Part shown: piece after piece, positions 1 through 6,141 of the stretch
How positions within the stretch are numbered: the first letter of the stretch is position 1
Layout of the letters: each line of letters begins with the position of its first letter
Source of the DNA: Pseudomonadota bacterium
GTDB lineage: Bacteria > BMS3Abin14
Reading direction: 5' to 3'
Assembly (NCBI GenBank): GCA_016937135.1
Contig: JAFGWO010000202.1
Location: forward strand, 1 to 15,147
DNA: 15,147 nucleotides
Made by a program: the position numbers and the translations under genes
Notes under the pieces: generated by a model
What the model was told of the DNA's origin: nothing
Seen by the model: the letters and a program-made list of their open reading frames with translations, nothing else
Databases searched by the model: none

Positions 1-1
1 A

Positions 2-22
2 CTCTGAACTCTGAACTGAATT
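2..22 (+). repeat. Heptamer tandem repeat, short array (CTCTGAA type)
   Basis: Two exact copies of CTCTGAA are followed by a degenerate third (CTGAATT). The array may continue beyond the window edge. It ends just before the ribosome binding site of the Nudix gene. The same family of 7-bp units occurs at 3345-3377, 13020-13102, 13655-13729 and 14474-14529. Confidence 0.65.
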
Positions 23-38
23 TACCAGGAGTTACGTC

Positions 39-458
39 ATGGCACAGTATCACAACCCCGTTCCGACCGTCGACATCATCATCGAGGTGGAAAAAGGCAT
101 CGTGCTGATAAAACGCCGGAACCCGCCCCCGGGGTGGGCCATCCCGGGAGGGTTCGTGGACTACGGGGAAACGGTGGAAAACGCGGCAGTGCGGGAGGCG
201 AAGGAGGAAACAAGCCTCGATGTGGAGCTCACACGCCTTCTGGGGGTTTACTCGGACCCCGACAGGGACCCGAGAGGCCATACGATCTCAACCGTTTTCG
301 TGGCAAGGTCTTCGGGGACCCCGGCGGCAGGAGATGACGCGGCCGAGGCCACCGTATTCACGGAAAGCACCCTGCCCCGGGACATCGCCTTCGATCACCG
401 GCAGATCCTGGAGGATTATTTTAAAAGCAGGTTAACAGCCAAAGACGGGAAAAAATAA
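39..458 (+). CDS. Nudix hydrolase, ADP-ribose pyrophosphatase-like
   Basis: A 139-residue single-domain Nudix protein, probably cytosolic, that hydrolyses a nucleoside diphosphate linked to another moiety. The Nudix box runs from G38 to L60: G38, E44, R52-E53 and E56-E57 are all present, but the usual glycine near the end is Ser59. The segment before the box ([16 protein letters not shown]) and the later [11 protein letters not shown] stretch resemble the archaeal/bacterial ADP-ribose pyrophosphatase subgroup, so ADP-ribose is the best substrate guess; the exact substrate cannot be read from sequence. The ATG start is supported by AGGAG at 27-31, seven bases upstream. This is the only plus-strand gene in the window and it converges on the beta-CASP nuclease gene. 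Heptamer repeats lie directly upstream and a small hairpin covers the stop codon. Confidence 0.9.
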   Translation: MAQYHNPVPTVDIIIEVEKGIVLIKRRNPPPGWAIPGGFVDYGETVENAAVREAKEETSLDVELTRLLGVYSDPDRDPRGHTISTVFVARSSGTPAAGDDAAEATVFTESTLPRDIAFDHRQILEDYFKSRLTAKDGKK

Positions 459-470
459 TTTCCCCTTTTT
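447..470 (+). terminator. Possible weak terminator hairpin at the Nudix stop
   Basis: GGGAAA (447-452) pairs with TTTCCC (459-464). The loop AAATAA contains the TAA stop (456-458). A CCTTTTT run follows. The stem is short and A/T-rich, so this is a weak candidate for a rho-independent terminator. Confidence 0.35.
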
Positions 471-477
471 ACTTTGA

Positions 478-635
478 CAGGGTCGCAAAAAGTCCTATTC
501 GGGACTTTTTGCGCAACGGAAAGGGAAAAGCGTCGTTTTCCCTTTCCTCACGAATCAAGGACTTGGGAAGACGGTCCTCGATTCGGGCGCCCCGCGCGGG
601 GCGCGTTGATGACTTTTTTGCGAAGTCATCAACTT
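478..635 (-). repeat. Five-hairpin compound repeat, copy A
   Basis: Five stem-loops follow one another with almost no spacer: 484-495/502-513 (12 bp, perfect), 518-529/536-547 (12 bp, perfect), 551-562/574-585 (11 of 12), 587-593/598-604 (7 bp, GC only) and 605-615/623-633 (11 bp, perfect). A second copy in inverted orientation lies at 4940-5095 with the same hairpin order and similar loops. The strand given is the one on which the imperfect pair in hairpin 3 becomes G-U rather than A-C. On that strand the element begins about 12 nt after the stop codon of the nuclease gene, so it would form part of its 3' untranslated region. No coding capacity or transposase is seen. It is probably a dispersed REP/MITE-like repeat or a structured RNA; I cannot name a known family. 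Confidence 0.85.
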
Positions 636-646
636 CCTACTTTCCC

Positions 647-2227
647 CTAACCTATATGCACCGTCTCCCCGGCCCGGGGGGCGAAGACATCAAAACCGTC
701 TTTTTTCAGCAGATCCACGAAAGCGAGGGTCTGGTCCTCCTCTCCGTGAACAGCGGCTACCTTCTTTATGTTCAGGTTTGATTCCTTCAAAAAACGCAGG
801 AGTTCCGACTGGTCGGCGTGGGCGGAAAACCCTCCGATCTGCTCCACCCTGGCCCTTAAAGGGTACTCCTTCCCGAGGATCCGGACGATGGGGGGCTCTC
901 CGGCATTTCCCGATGCCTGAAACCCGGTTCCCAGTTCCAGGATCCGGCGCCCCAGGGTGTGCTCCGCCATGAACCCCACGATGAGGACCGTGTGCTTCGG
1001 GTTATGTATCTTGTAGCGGAGGTGGTGGAGGATCCGCCCCGCCTCGCACATTCCGGAGGCTGAAATGACCACATGCGGATTTTCGTCCCGCATGAGGGCC
1101 ATGGATTCCTCCACCGAAGAAGTGAAATGGAGCCCCCGGAAATGGAAGGGGTTTTTCCCTTTCTCGAGGAAGGTGTCGTGGGTCTCTGGATCGTAGACCT
1201 CCGGGTGCTCCCCGTAAACACCCGTCATTTTCGTCGCCAGGGGGCTGTCGACATAGACCGGGACGCGCGGCGCCTCCCCCTCGTCGAAGATCTCATGGAG
1301 CTGATAGATCAGATGCTGGGTCCTGCCGTAGGCGAAGGCGGGGATGATCAGGGTCCCTCCCCTCTGGACCGTTTCCGTCAGGATCTTCTTCAGCTTGGCC
1401 TTCGTATCCTTCACCGGCTCGTGGGTGCGGTCTCCGTAGGTGCTCTCGGTGATGAGAAGGTCGACATCCAGCCTTTCCGGCTCGAACTTCAGGGTGGGGT
1501 CCTGGATGATCGGTTTGCCGAAGCGCCCGAGATCCCCGGAAAAGCAGATCCTGACGGTGCGATTGTCGTCCTTGACCTCGATCATGGTTATGGCCGAACC
1601 CAGTATGTGGCCCGCATCGTAGAAGGTGCAGACCGTGTTCTTTCCTATGGAAACGGGGTGGCGATAGGGGTACCCGTCGAAAAAGGTGAGGGCCTCCCTG
1701 GCGTCCTCGATGGAATAAAGGGGTTTGATCCGATCCATGTGGTAGCGGTCCATGAGGGAGTTTATGACCTCCACGTTCAGGTCGTTCCGGTCCTTTTTCA
1801 GCATCCTCCTGATGTTCTTCTGGGCCGCCGCGGAGAGTTTTTTGGTCCGGGGGGATGTCTTCATCTCGCTTAAGAGGGACCGGAGGGCCTTGTAGTTCAG
1901 ATACCTGGCATCGGATTCCTGGATGTGGGCGGAATCAAGGAGCAGATATTCACAGGCCGCCGCCGTGGCCCTCGTGCAGATGACCCTGCCGCCGAAATGA
2001 TTCTTTGTCACCAGCGGGATCCGGCCCGAATGGTCGATATGGGCGTGGGAAAGGACGATGTTGGTGAGGATTCGGGGATCAAAGGGAAGGACCCTGTTCT
2101 TCGCATCGGCCTCCTTCCGCCGCCCCTGGAACATCCCGCAGTCCAGGAGGATCCGGTCGGACCCGTTGGAAAGAAGGTGCATCGAGCCCGTGACTTCCCT
2201 CACTCCGCCGAAAAAAGTGATGTGCAT
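647..2227 (-). CDS. Metallo-beta-lactamase/beta-CASP family ribonuclease
   Basis: A 526-residue protein of the RNA-processing MBL/beta-CASP family (CPSF73-like/YsiF-type), probably a cytosolic endo/exoribonuclease using two zinc ions. Visible motifs are HAHIDH (H61, H63, D65, H66), the DAGHILGSA histidine, FSGDLGR, then beta-CASP motif A in LLITESTYGDRTH, motif B in ASGMCEAGRILHH and motif C in GGFSAHADQSELL. A strongly basic segment of about 45 residues after the SAHIQESDARYL helix (roughly 112-160, with SPRTKKLSAAAQKNIRR) looks like an insertion relative to the compact family core and could contact RNA. There is no KH domain, which separates it from archaeal aCPSF. The ATG is preceded by GGGAGG with 6-nt spacing. 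Upstream is a 468-bp gap and downstream the five-hairpin repeat. The fold is certain; the RNA substrate is unknown. Confidence 0.92.
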   Translation of the reverse strand: MHITFFGGVREVTGSMHLLSNGSDRILLDCGMFQGRRKEADAKNRVLPFDPRILTNIVLSHAHIDHSGRIPLVTKNHFGGRVICTRATAAACEYLLLDSAHIQESDARYLNYKALRSLLSEMKTSPRTKKLSAAAQKNIRRMLKKDRNDLNVEVINSLMDRYHMDRIKPLYSIEDAREALTFFDGYPYRHPVSIGKNTVCTFYDAGHILGSAITMIEVKDDNRTVRICFSGDLGRFGKPIIQDPTLKFEPERLDVDLLITESTYGDRTHEPVKDTKAKLKKILTETVQRGGTLIIPAFAYGRTQHLIYQLHEIFDEGEAPRVPVYVDSPLATKMTGVYGEHPEVYDPETHDTFLEKGKNPFHFRGLHFTSSVEESMALMRDENPHVVISASGMCEAGRILHHLRYKIHNPKHTVLIVGFMAEHTLGRRILELGTGFQASGNAGEPPIVRILGKEYPLRARVEQIGGFSAHADQSELLRFLKESNLNIKKVAAVHGEEDQTLAFVDLLKKDGFDVFAPRAGETVHIG

Positions 2228-2695
2228 GTTTTGCCTCCCATGGATGTTTTTTCAGAACAGTAATCGGCCGTTTTAAACCCAGGCCATGAAGCGGCCGATC
2301 TTTCTTAAAGGCCAACATTCTAAACTAGTCCATCGGGCCGGGTCCGGCAACCATTTTTGGGACCCTGCAAGATCGGAAAATCCATTCTCCTCCGGACAGG
2401 AGGGGAGGATTTGCCGGCCAAAGGGCATGAAGCCGCTGCTTTCCGGCCACCTGGAGACAAAAAACGGCCCCCTGAAGCAGTCCAAGTCGGCAAACTATAA
2501 ACGGGTCACTTTTACGGCGACGGCGCCTTGCATTCGTTGGGAGGAGACCCGGCCGTGTTCAGCCAAGGGTGTACTGACAGGAGTTCGGGCGGACACCGAA
2601 CCCGGGCAGGAGGCAGGGACTCCGTTGCGGACCGCAGTCCGGCGGCTCCGACGCAAAGGGCGACCCGGGGCCAGACGGGGAAACGGGGCTTTTTT
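2228..2695. other. Long intergenic gap without a convincing gene
   Basis: These 468 bp separate the membrane-protein stop from the nuclease start. I find no reading frame with family features and no tRNA-like fold. Close to the membrane-protein stop lie two modest hairpins: GTTCGG/CCGAAC at 2583-2588/2596-2601, and a GGACT/AGTCC stem enclosing a GC-rich core at 2617-2640. An 8-bp inverted repeat sits near the nuclease start (2263-2299). No good -35/-10 pair was found on either strand. The gap may hold a promoter, a long leader or a small RNA, but the sequence alone does not decide. Confidence 0.5.
2263..2299 (-). promoter_or_regulatory. Inverted repeat ATCGGCCG upstream of the nuclease gene
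   Basis: ATCGGCCG at 2263-2270 is repeated in inverse orientation as CGGCCGAT at 2292-2299, with a 21-bp spacer. The pair lies 36-72 bp upstream of the ATG, where an operator or a leader hairpin would be expected. Each arm contains the self-complementary hexamer CGGCCG, so chance is not excluded. Confidence 0.3.
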
Positions 2696-3328
2696 TCAGC
2701 CTTCCGAAGCCCCCTTCTTCTCCTGGCTCTTTTTTGCCTCGGCCTGGGCCTGGGCTGTCCTGAACCTTTTCAGGACGATCCAGCCGATGATCCCTCCAAT
2801 CACAAAGGGCATGACGATCTGGATCCCCATCAGGCGGTAAGGGAGAAGGAAGGATGGGGGCGAATGCTGCGGGTTGGTGGGGAGGGTCCTCACGTAGTAG
2901 GAGATGGCCGCGGTGATCCACGTGAAGGCCCATGCGGCAAACATGGCGGGGCCCAGCCATTTCCGCTTGCTGTAGAGTTTGGGCTTGTCGAAATAAGACA
3001 GCCACGCCTTCCAGACAAAGATGCCCACGATGGGGAAAGAGATCCAGGTGTGGACGTTGAAAGAGACGCTGGAAAGCTCGAGGGGCGGCCTTCCAGTGGT
3101 CACGGCGCCCACGAAGGTGTTGAGTCCGTTAAACAGCCCCATCAGGTACAGCGTCGTGGCAAAACTGCCGAAGGCTCTGTGGGCCCGGTTCAGGATCCGG
3201 TCGGTGGTCAGGAGAGCCGGTTTTGCGAGGATGTACCCTGCGTAGAAACCGGTGAATATCTGGACCGTGGCGCACATACAGCCGAGAAATGTGATGATGG
3301 TATTGTATTCGGCAAGCTCGATAGGCAT
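2696..3328 (-). CDS. Five-helix integral membrane protein, possibly b-type heme binding
   Basis: A 210-residue protein that I do not recognise as a named family. Hydrophobic helices lie at about 10-33, 52-73, 90-110, 122-144 and 165-190, followed by a hydrophilic Ala/Lys/Gln/Glu-rich tail of about 20 residues. His50 (in NRAHRAFG) lies just before helix 2 and His93 (in FNVHTWISF) at the start of helix 3. Two histidines on neighbouring helices are an arrangement seen in b561-like and related heme membrane proteins, so heme binding is a reasonable guess but no more than that. I chose the ATG at 3328 because GGAGGT lies four bases upstream; the frame stays open further upstream, but only through a heptamer-repeat array, which is unlikely to be translated. 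It follows rdgB by 111 bp, behind a possible terminator, and precedes the 468-bp gap. Confidence 0.75.
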   Translation of the reverse strand: MPIELAEYNTIITFLGCMCATVQIFTGFYAGYILAKPALLTTDRILNRAHRAFGSFATTLYLMGLFNGLNTFVGAVTTGRPPLELSSVSFNVHTWISFPIVGIFVWKAWLSYFDKPKLYSKRKWLGPAMFAAWAFTWITAAISYYVRTLPTNPQHSPPSFLLPYRLMGIQIVMPFVIGGIIGWIVLKRFRTAQAQAEAKKSQEKKGASEG

Positions 3329-3344
3329 TTTTACCTCCGAAAAA

Positions 3345-3377
3345 ATTCCAGATTCCGGTTTTTGACTTCCAGATTCT
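3345..3377 (-). repeat. Heptamer tandem repeat (CTGGAAT type)
   Basis: On the minus strand the units read CTGGAAG, TCAAAAA, CCGGAAT, CTGGAAT in exact 7-nt register, with a partial unit before them. The array ends 7 nt before the ribosome binding site of the membrane-protein gene, on the same strand as that gene. Confidence 0.65.
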
Positions 3378-3405
3378 AAAAAAATTATCGCTGCGGACGG
3401 CCGCA
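3378..3405 (-). terminator. Possible terminator after rdgB
   Basis: On the minus strand TGCGG (3405-3401) pairs with CCGCA (3396-3392) across a 4-nt loop. GCGATAA follows, then seven T residues (3384-3378). The 7-nt spacing between stem and T-run is longer than usual, so termination may be inefficient. Confidence 0.4.
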
Positions 3406-3439
3406 CGGAAAAAGGCTGGCTGTTTTTCTCCCCTTTTCC

Positions 3440-4063
3440 CTATTCCCTCTTCTGTTCCTTCTTCAGCTCCTTCTTTATTTCCGGCCATTTTTCGGCAAAA
3501 TCCCTCAGGGCCCTCGACCTGTGGCTGACCTGATTCTTTCCCTCGAGACCCATCTGGGCGAATGTCCTTTCGGCGGGAAGGTAGAAAAACACCGGATCGT
3601 AGCCAAACCCCCCTTCCCCCTGCCTCTGGAAGGTGATGAGGCCGTCTACGCGCCCCGATGCCTCCCAGGTCCGGCCGTCGGGCGCCGCCAGGACGAGGAC
3701 GCATATGAAATGGGCCAGCCTCTCCCTTTCCGGAAGGTGGGCCATCTTACGCAGCAGGAGGTCCATGTTGGCTTCCATATTGCCCTCGTCCCCCGCATAC
3801 CGGGCGGAACGAACCCCCGGTTCCCCGCCCAGGGCAGGCACCACCAGCCCCGAATCGTCAGCAAGGGACGGCATCCCGGACCCGCGGGCGGCCGCAAGGG
3901 CCTTTTTGGCAGCGTTCTCCCCGAAGGTCTCCCCGTCCTCCACCACCTCGGGCGGGGGTTCCGGGAGATCATCGAGGGAAACGACCTCGATACCGACCTG
4001 ACCAAGGATGGACCCGATTTCCAGGACCTTCCCCGGGTTCCGGGTGGCAAGCAGAATTTTCAC
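3440..4063 (-). CDS. rdgB: XTP/dITP diphosphatase (HAM1/RdgB family)
   Basis: A 207-residue house-cleaning enzyme that hydrolyses XTP, ITP and dITP to monophosphates in the cytosol, preventing incorporation of deaminated purines. Hallmarks are LLATRNPGKVLEI at 4-16 (substrate loop), EDGETFGENAAKKA near 42-55, ADDSGLVVPALGGEPG with the catalytic Asp near 70, GFGYDPVF, and SHRSRAL near the C-terminus. The length is normal for the family. The start is GTG with a weak AGGGA about eight bases upstream; no better start exists close to the conserved N-terminus. It follows rph across a 65-bp gap holding a long perfect hairpin. The rph-rdgB pairing is conserved in many bacteria, including Bacillus (rph-ysnA). 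Confidence 0.95.
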   Translation of the reverse strand: MKILLATRNPGKVLEIGSILGQVGIEVVSLDDLPEPPPEVVEDGETFGENAAKKALAAARGSGMPSLADDSGLVVPALGGEPGVRSARYAGDEGNMEANMDLLLRKMAHLPERERLAHFICVLVLAAPDGRTWEASGRVDGLITFQRQGEGGFGYDPVFFYLPAERTFAQMGLEGKNQVSHRSRALRDFAEKWPEIKKELKKEQKRE

Positions 4064-4111
4064 CAGAAATTTCCCTGCATTTAAGCTATCGAGGGTCTGC
4101 GTTTCGATCAG

Positions 4112-4157
4112 AGGAAATTCTGGGTGACCTATCCCTTTAGGTCACCCAGAATTTCCT
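4112..4157 (-). terminator. Perfect 19-bp hairpin spanning the rph stop codon
   Basis: AGGAAATTCTGGGTGACCT (4112-4130) and its exact reverse complement (4139-4157) are separated by an 8-nt loop. On the minus strand the 5' arm is the end of the rph reading frame (codons for KEILGDL) and the TAG stop sits at the loop/3'-arm junction. There is no T-run on the minus strand; on the plus strand TTTT follows. It could pause or terminate transcription, or protect the rph mRNA 3' end. Confidence 0.55.
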
Positions 4158-4899
4158 TTTGCCACTTAACGATCCTCTTGATCCCTTTGGCCCCCTCCAG
4201 GATGAGGGAGTCCAGTTCCTCCCTCGAAAAGGTTGTGCCCTCCCCGCCGGCCTGGACCTCGACGATCTGTCCGGCCCCCGTCATGACAACGGTCATATCC
4301 ACCGCGGCCTGGGAATCCTCGAGGTAGCAAAGATCCAGAAGCATCCGGCCGTCGACGATCCCGACGCTTACCGCGGCCAGAAAATCCTCGACCGGAATTT
4401 TACGGATTTTTTTCCCGTCCTTCATAACCCTCAGGGCGTCCATCAGGGCAATGAAAGCCCCGTTGATAGCGGTGGTCCGGGTCCCGCCGTCGGCCTGAAG
4501 AACATCGCAGTCGACGTAAAGGGTCCTCTCGCCCAGGGCGTCGGTGTCCACCACCGCTCGCATGGCGCGGCCGATGAGCCTCTGGATCTCGAAGGTCCTT
4601 CCGGCGGTCCTGGTGATGGAATCCCTGGTCAGACGGGTCTGGGTGGAACGGGGGAGCATGGAATATTCGGCGGTGATCCAGCCCCGCCCGGTCCCTTTCA
4701 GCCACGGGGGCACCCGTTCCTCCACGGAGACGCTGCAGACAACGCGGGTATCCCCCATCTCCATGAGGACGCTTCCTTCGGCGTGCTTCTGGAAAGGACG
4801 GGTGATTTTGATATCCCGGATCTGCTCGGGCTTCCGGCCGTCCGGTCTGATCAGTTCGCCCAGCTTGAACGTAAGATCCCTGTCTTTTTCCTTCGGCAC
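4129..4899 (-). CDS. rph: Ribonuclease PH
   Basis: A 256-residue phosphorolytic 3'-5' exoribonuclease that trims tRNA precursors and other RNAs using inorganic phosphate; the active form is a hexamer. Family signatures appear in order: RPDGRKPEQIRDIKI near the N-terminus, MGDTRVVCSVSVEE, RGWITAEYSMLPRST, the GRTFEIQRLIGRAMRA motif, the VDCDVLQADGGTRTTAI active-site segment and EVQAGGEGTTFSREEL (the usual EVQGTAEG core is altered to EVQAGGEG). I chose the GTG at 4899 because AAAGGAG lies six bases upstream; an ATG in the same frame at 4956 would add 19 residues without family resemblance and would run into the hairpin repeat at 4940-5095. It lies between murI and rdgB, all on the same strand. 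Confidence 0.95.
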   Translation of the reverse strand: MPKEKDRDLTFKLGELIRPDGRKPEQIRDIKITRPFQKHAEGSVLMEMGDTRVVCSVSVEERVPPWLKGTGRGWITAEYSMLPRSTQTRLTRDSITRTAGRTFEIQRLIGRAMRAVVDTDALGERTLYVDCDVLQADGGTRTTAINGAFIALMDALRVMKDGKKIRKIPVEDFLAAVSVGIVDGRMLLDLCYLEDSQAAVDMTVVMTGAGQIVEVQAGGEGTTFSREELDSLILEGAKGIKRIVKWQKEILGDLKG

Positions 4900-4939
4900 T
4901 GATTGCTCCTTTGATGCAGGTAAAAGGTGAAAGGCCAAA

Positions 4940-5095
4940 AATTGATGACTTCGCAAAAAGTCATCATCGCGCCCCGGGCGGGGCGCCCGGATCTATGAAG
5001 CGCATCGCAAATCATGGATCCATGAGGAAAGGGAAAACCGCTTTTTTCCCTTTACGTGGAGCGGAAAGTCCCGAGTCGGACTTTTAGCGACCCTG
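4940..5095 (+). repeat. Five-hairpin compound repeat, copy B (inverted relative to copy A)
   Basis: On the plus strand the stems are 4943-4951/4958-4966 (9 bp), 4969-4975/4980-4986 (7 bp, GC only), 4989-4998/5012-5021 (10 bp, one G-T), 5028-5037/5044-5053 (10 bp) and 5061-5071/5078-5088 (one mismatch, one G-T). The order and loops match the reverse complement of 478-635. Homology ends with CGACCCTG at 5088-5095, matching CAGGGTCG at 478-485 in copy A. It lies in the murI-rph gap, antisense to both genes. A further GCGACC...GGTCGC pair (5087-5092/5113-5118) straddles its right edge. Confidence 0.85.
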
Positions 5096-5145
5096 CTAAC
5101 CGCAAGGAACAAGGTCGCATTTCCCTTTTCCCCGGTTTGACCCTG

Positions 5146-5946
5146 TTATTCCCCCTCCACGATGTTCACCTGGCGAATATCCTCGAGTTCGTGCTGCAGG
5201 AAGATCCTTCCCACATCAAAAAAGCGGGCGGGGGAATCGGTGACCTCGAACCGCTCCTTTCCAGGTATTTTTTCATCCCTGAGGCCCTTCTCCTCCGCAA
5301 AGGCCTTGACTTCCCGGGCCGTTTCCCGAGCGGAGTCGATGAGACGGACGTCCCCGCCCATCACCTCCCCGATGGTCTCCTTCAGGAGCGGGTAGTGGGT
5401 GCATCCCAAAACGAGGGTGTCCACCCCTCCCTTCAGGTGAGGGGCAAGATATCTCGAGGCCACATCCCGTGTCACGGAATCGGTCAGCCACCCTTCCTCC
5501 ACAAGGGGGACGAAAAGAGGGCACGCCGACGCGATAACCTTCACGTCCCCCGAAATGCGGGCGATGGCCTTCTGGTAGGCGCCGCTGGAAATGGTCCCCC
5601 TTGTCCCGATGACACCGATTTTCCCTGTTTCCGATGCCTCGACGGCTGCCCGGGCCCCGGGCTCCACCACCCCGAAGACAGGGACATCAAGGACCTCCCG
5701 CAGGACATCGATGGCATAGGCCGAGGAGGTGTTGCACGCCACGACGACCGCGTCCACGCCACGCCCCACAAGATACCAGGCGATCTGGAGGCTGTAGCGG
5801 GTGACCGTCTCCGCGGATTTTGTCCCGTACGGGACCCTGGCCGTGTCGCCGAAATAAAGGATGTCGGCTCCGGGAAGGGCGGCCCGGACCTCCCGGAAAA
5901 CCGTGAGCCCACCGATGCCGCTGTCGAAGATGCCGAGACGGATCAA
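5146..5946 (-). CDS. murI: Glutamate racemase
   Basis: A 266-residue cofactor-independent racemase supplying D-glutamate for peptidoglycan precursors. The N-terminal IGIFDSGIGGL-like motif is present as LGIFDSGIGGLTV (Asp8, Ser9), followed by YFGDTARVPYG, the first catalytic cysteine C71 in VVACNTSS, and the second, C182, in LGCTHYP with His184. The length fits the family. The start is a TTG at 5946, chosen because GGAGGT lies six bases upstream and the conserved core begins three residues later; a TTG 60 bases further upstream lacks such support. It follows the GerMN gene over a 191-bp gap rich in hairpins. Its placement with PBP1A and the amidase matches its cell-wall role. Confidence 0.95.
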   Translation of the reverse strand: MIRLGIFDSGIGGLTVFREVRAALPGADILYFGDTARVPYGTKSAETVTRYSLQIAWYLVGRGVDAVVVACNTSSAYAIDVLREVLDVPVFGVVEPGARAAVEASETGKIGVIGTRGTISSGAYQKAIARISGDVKVIASACPLFVPLVEEGWLTDSVTRDVASRYLAPHLKGGVDTLVLGCTHYPLLKETIGEVMGGDVRLIDSARETAREVKAFAEEKGLRDEKIPGKERFEVTDSPARFFDVGRIFLQHELEDIRQVNIVEGE

Positions 5947-6010
5947 AGAAGAACCTCCACGACGCAACGAGGGGGAGGCGGCGGCGACTTGACGAAAAAA
6001 CGGCAAAAAA

Positions 6011-6075
6011 ACAGGGCAAGGGAAAATTTTCCCATGTTTATTGCCGGAGTCACTGAATTTTCCCCTCTGCCCTGT
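6011..6075. repeat. Long imperfect hairpin between gerMN and murI
   Basis: The segment 6011-6028 pairs with 6056-6075: ACAGGGCA matches TGCCCTGT and AGGGAAAATT matches AATTTTCCCC, with a 2-nt bulge and a loop of about 27 nt. A separate 14-bp palindrome, GGGAAAATTTTCCC, lies at 6020-6033 within it. No T-run suggests ordinary termination. Confidence 0.55.
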
Positions 6076-6098
6076 CGTCCAGCCGTAAAGTCGTTATT

Positions 6099-6141
6099 TC
6101 GCACGAAAGTGCGAGCCGATAGCGGCCCCGCGGGCCGCTAT
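6099..6141. repeat. Two adjacent hairpins overlapping the gerMN stop
   Basis: TCGCAC-GAAA-GTGCGA (6099-6114) has a GNRA-type tetraloop on the plus strand. ATAGCGGCCC-CGC-GGGCCGCTAT (6119-6141) is a perfect 10-bp stem whose right end contains the TAG stop of the GerMN gene. With the hairpin at 6011-6075 this gives three consecutive stem-loops in one intergenic gap. Confidence 0.6.

Noticed and set aside
478..635. Five-hairpin region read as a CRISPR array or tRNA cluster
   Set aside because: The stems differ from each other, there are no equal spacers, and no tRNA arms (T-psi-C or anticodon patterns) are present.
478..635. REP element with RAYT transposase association
   Set aside because: The tetranucleotide guide at the hairpin foot is not shared: a GTAG occurs near copy A but not copy B, and no Y1 transposase gene is in the window.
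1073..1873. Plus-strand open frame of 266 codons inside the nuclease gene
   Set aside because: It is fully antisense to conserved MBL/beta-CASP motifs and has no domain of its own.
2528..3379. Long plus-strand open frame (283 codons) opposite the membrane-protein gene
   Set aside because: Its composition is Gly/Asp/Glu/His-rich without any recognisable motif, and it lies antisense to a frame with clear transmembrane helices and a good ribosome binding site. It is a by-product of GC-rich codon use.
4061..4080. Six-codon upstream frame (ATG at 4080) ending in TGA that overlaps the rdgB GTG start
   Set aside because: It could be a coupling leader peptide, but it has no clear ribosome binding site and a frame this short is expected by chance.
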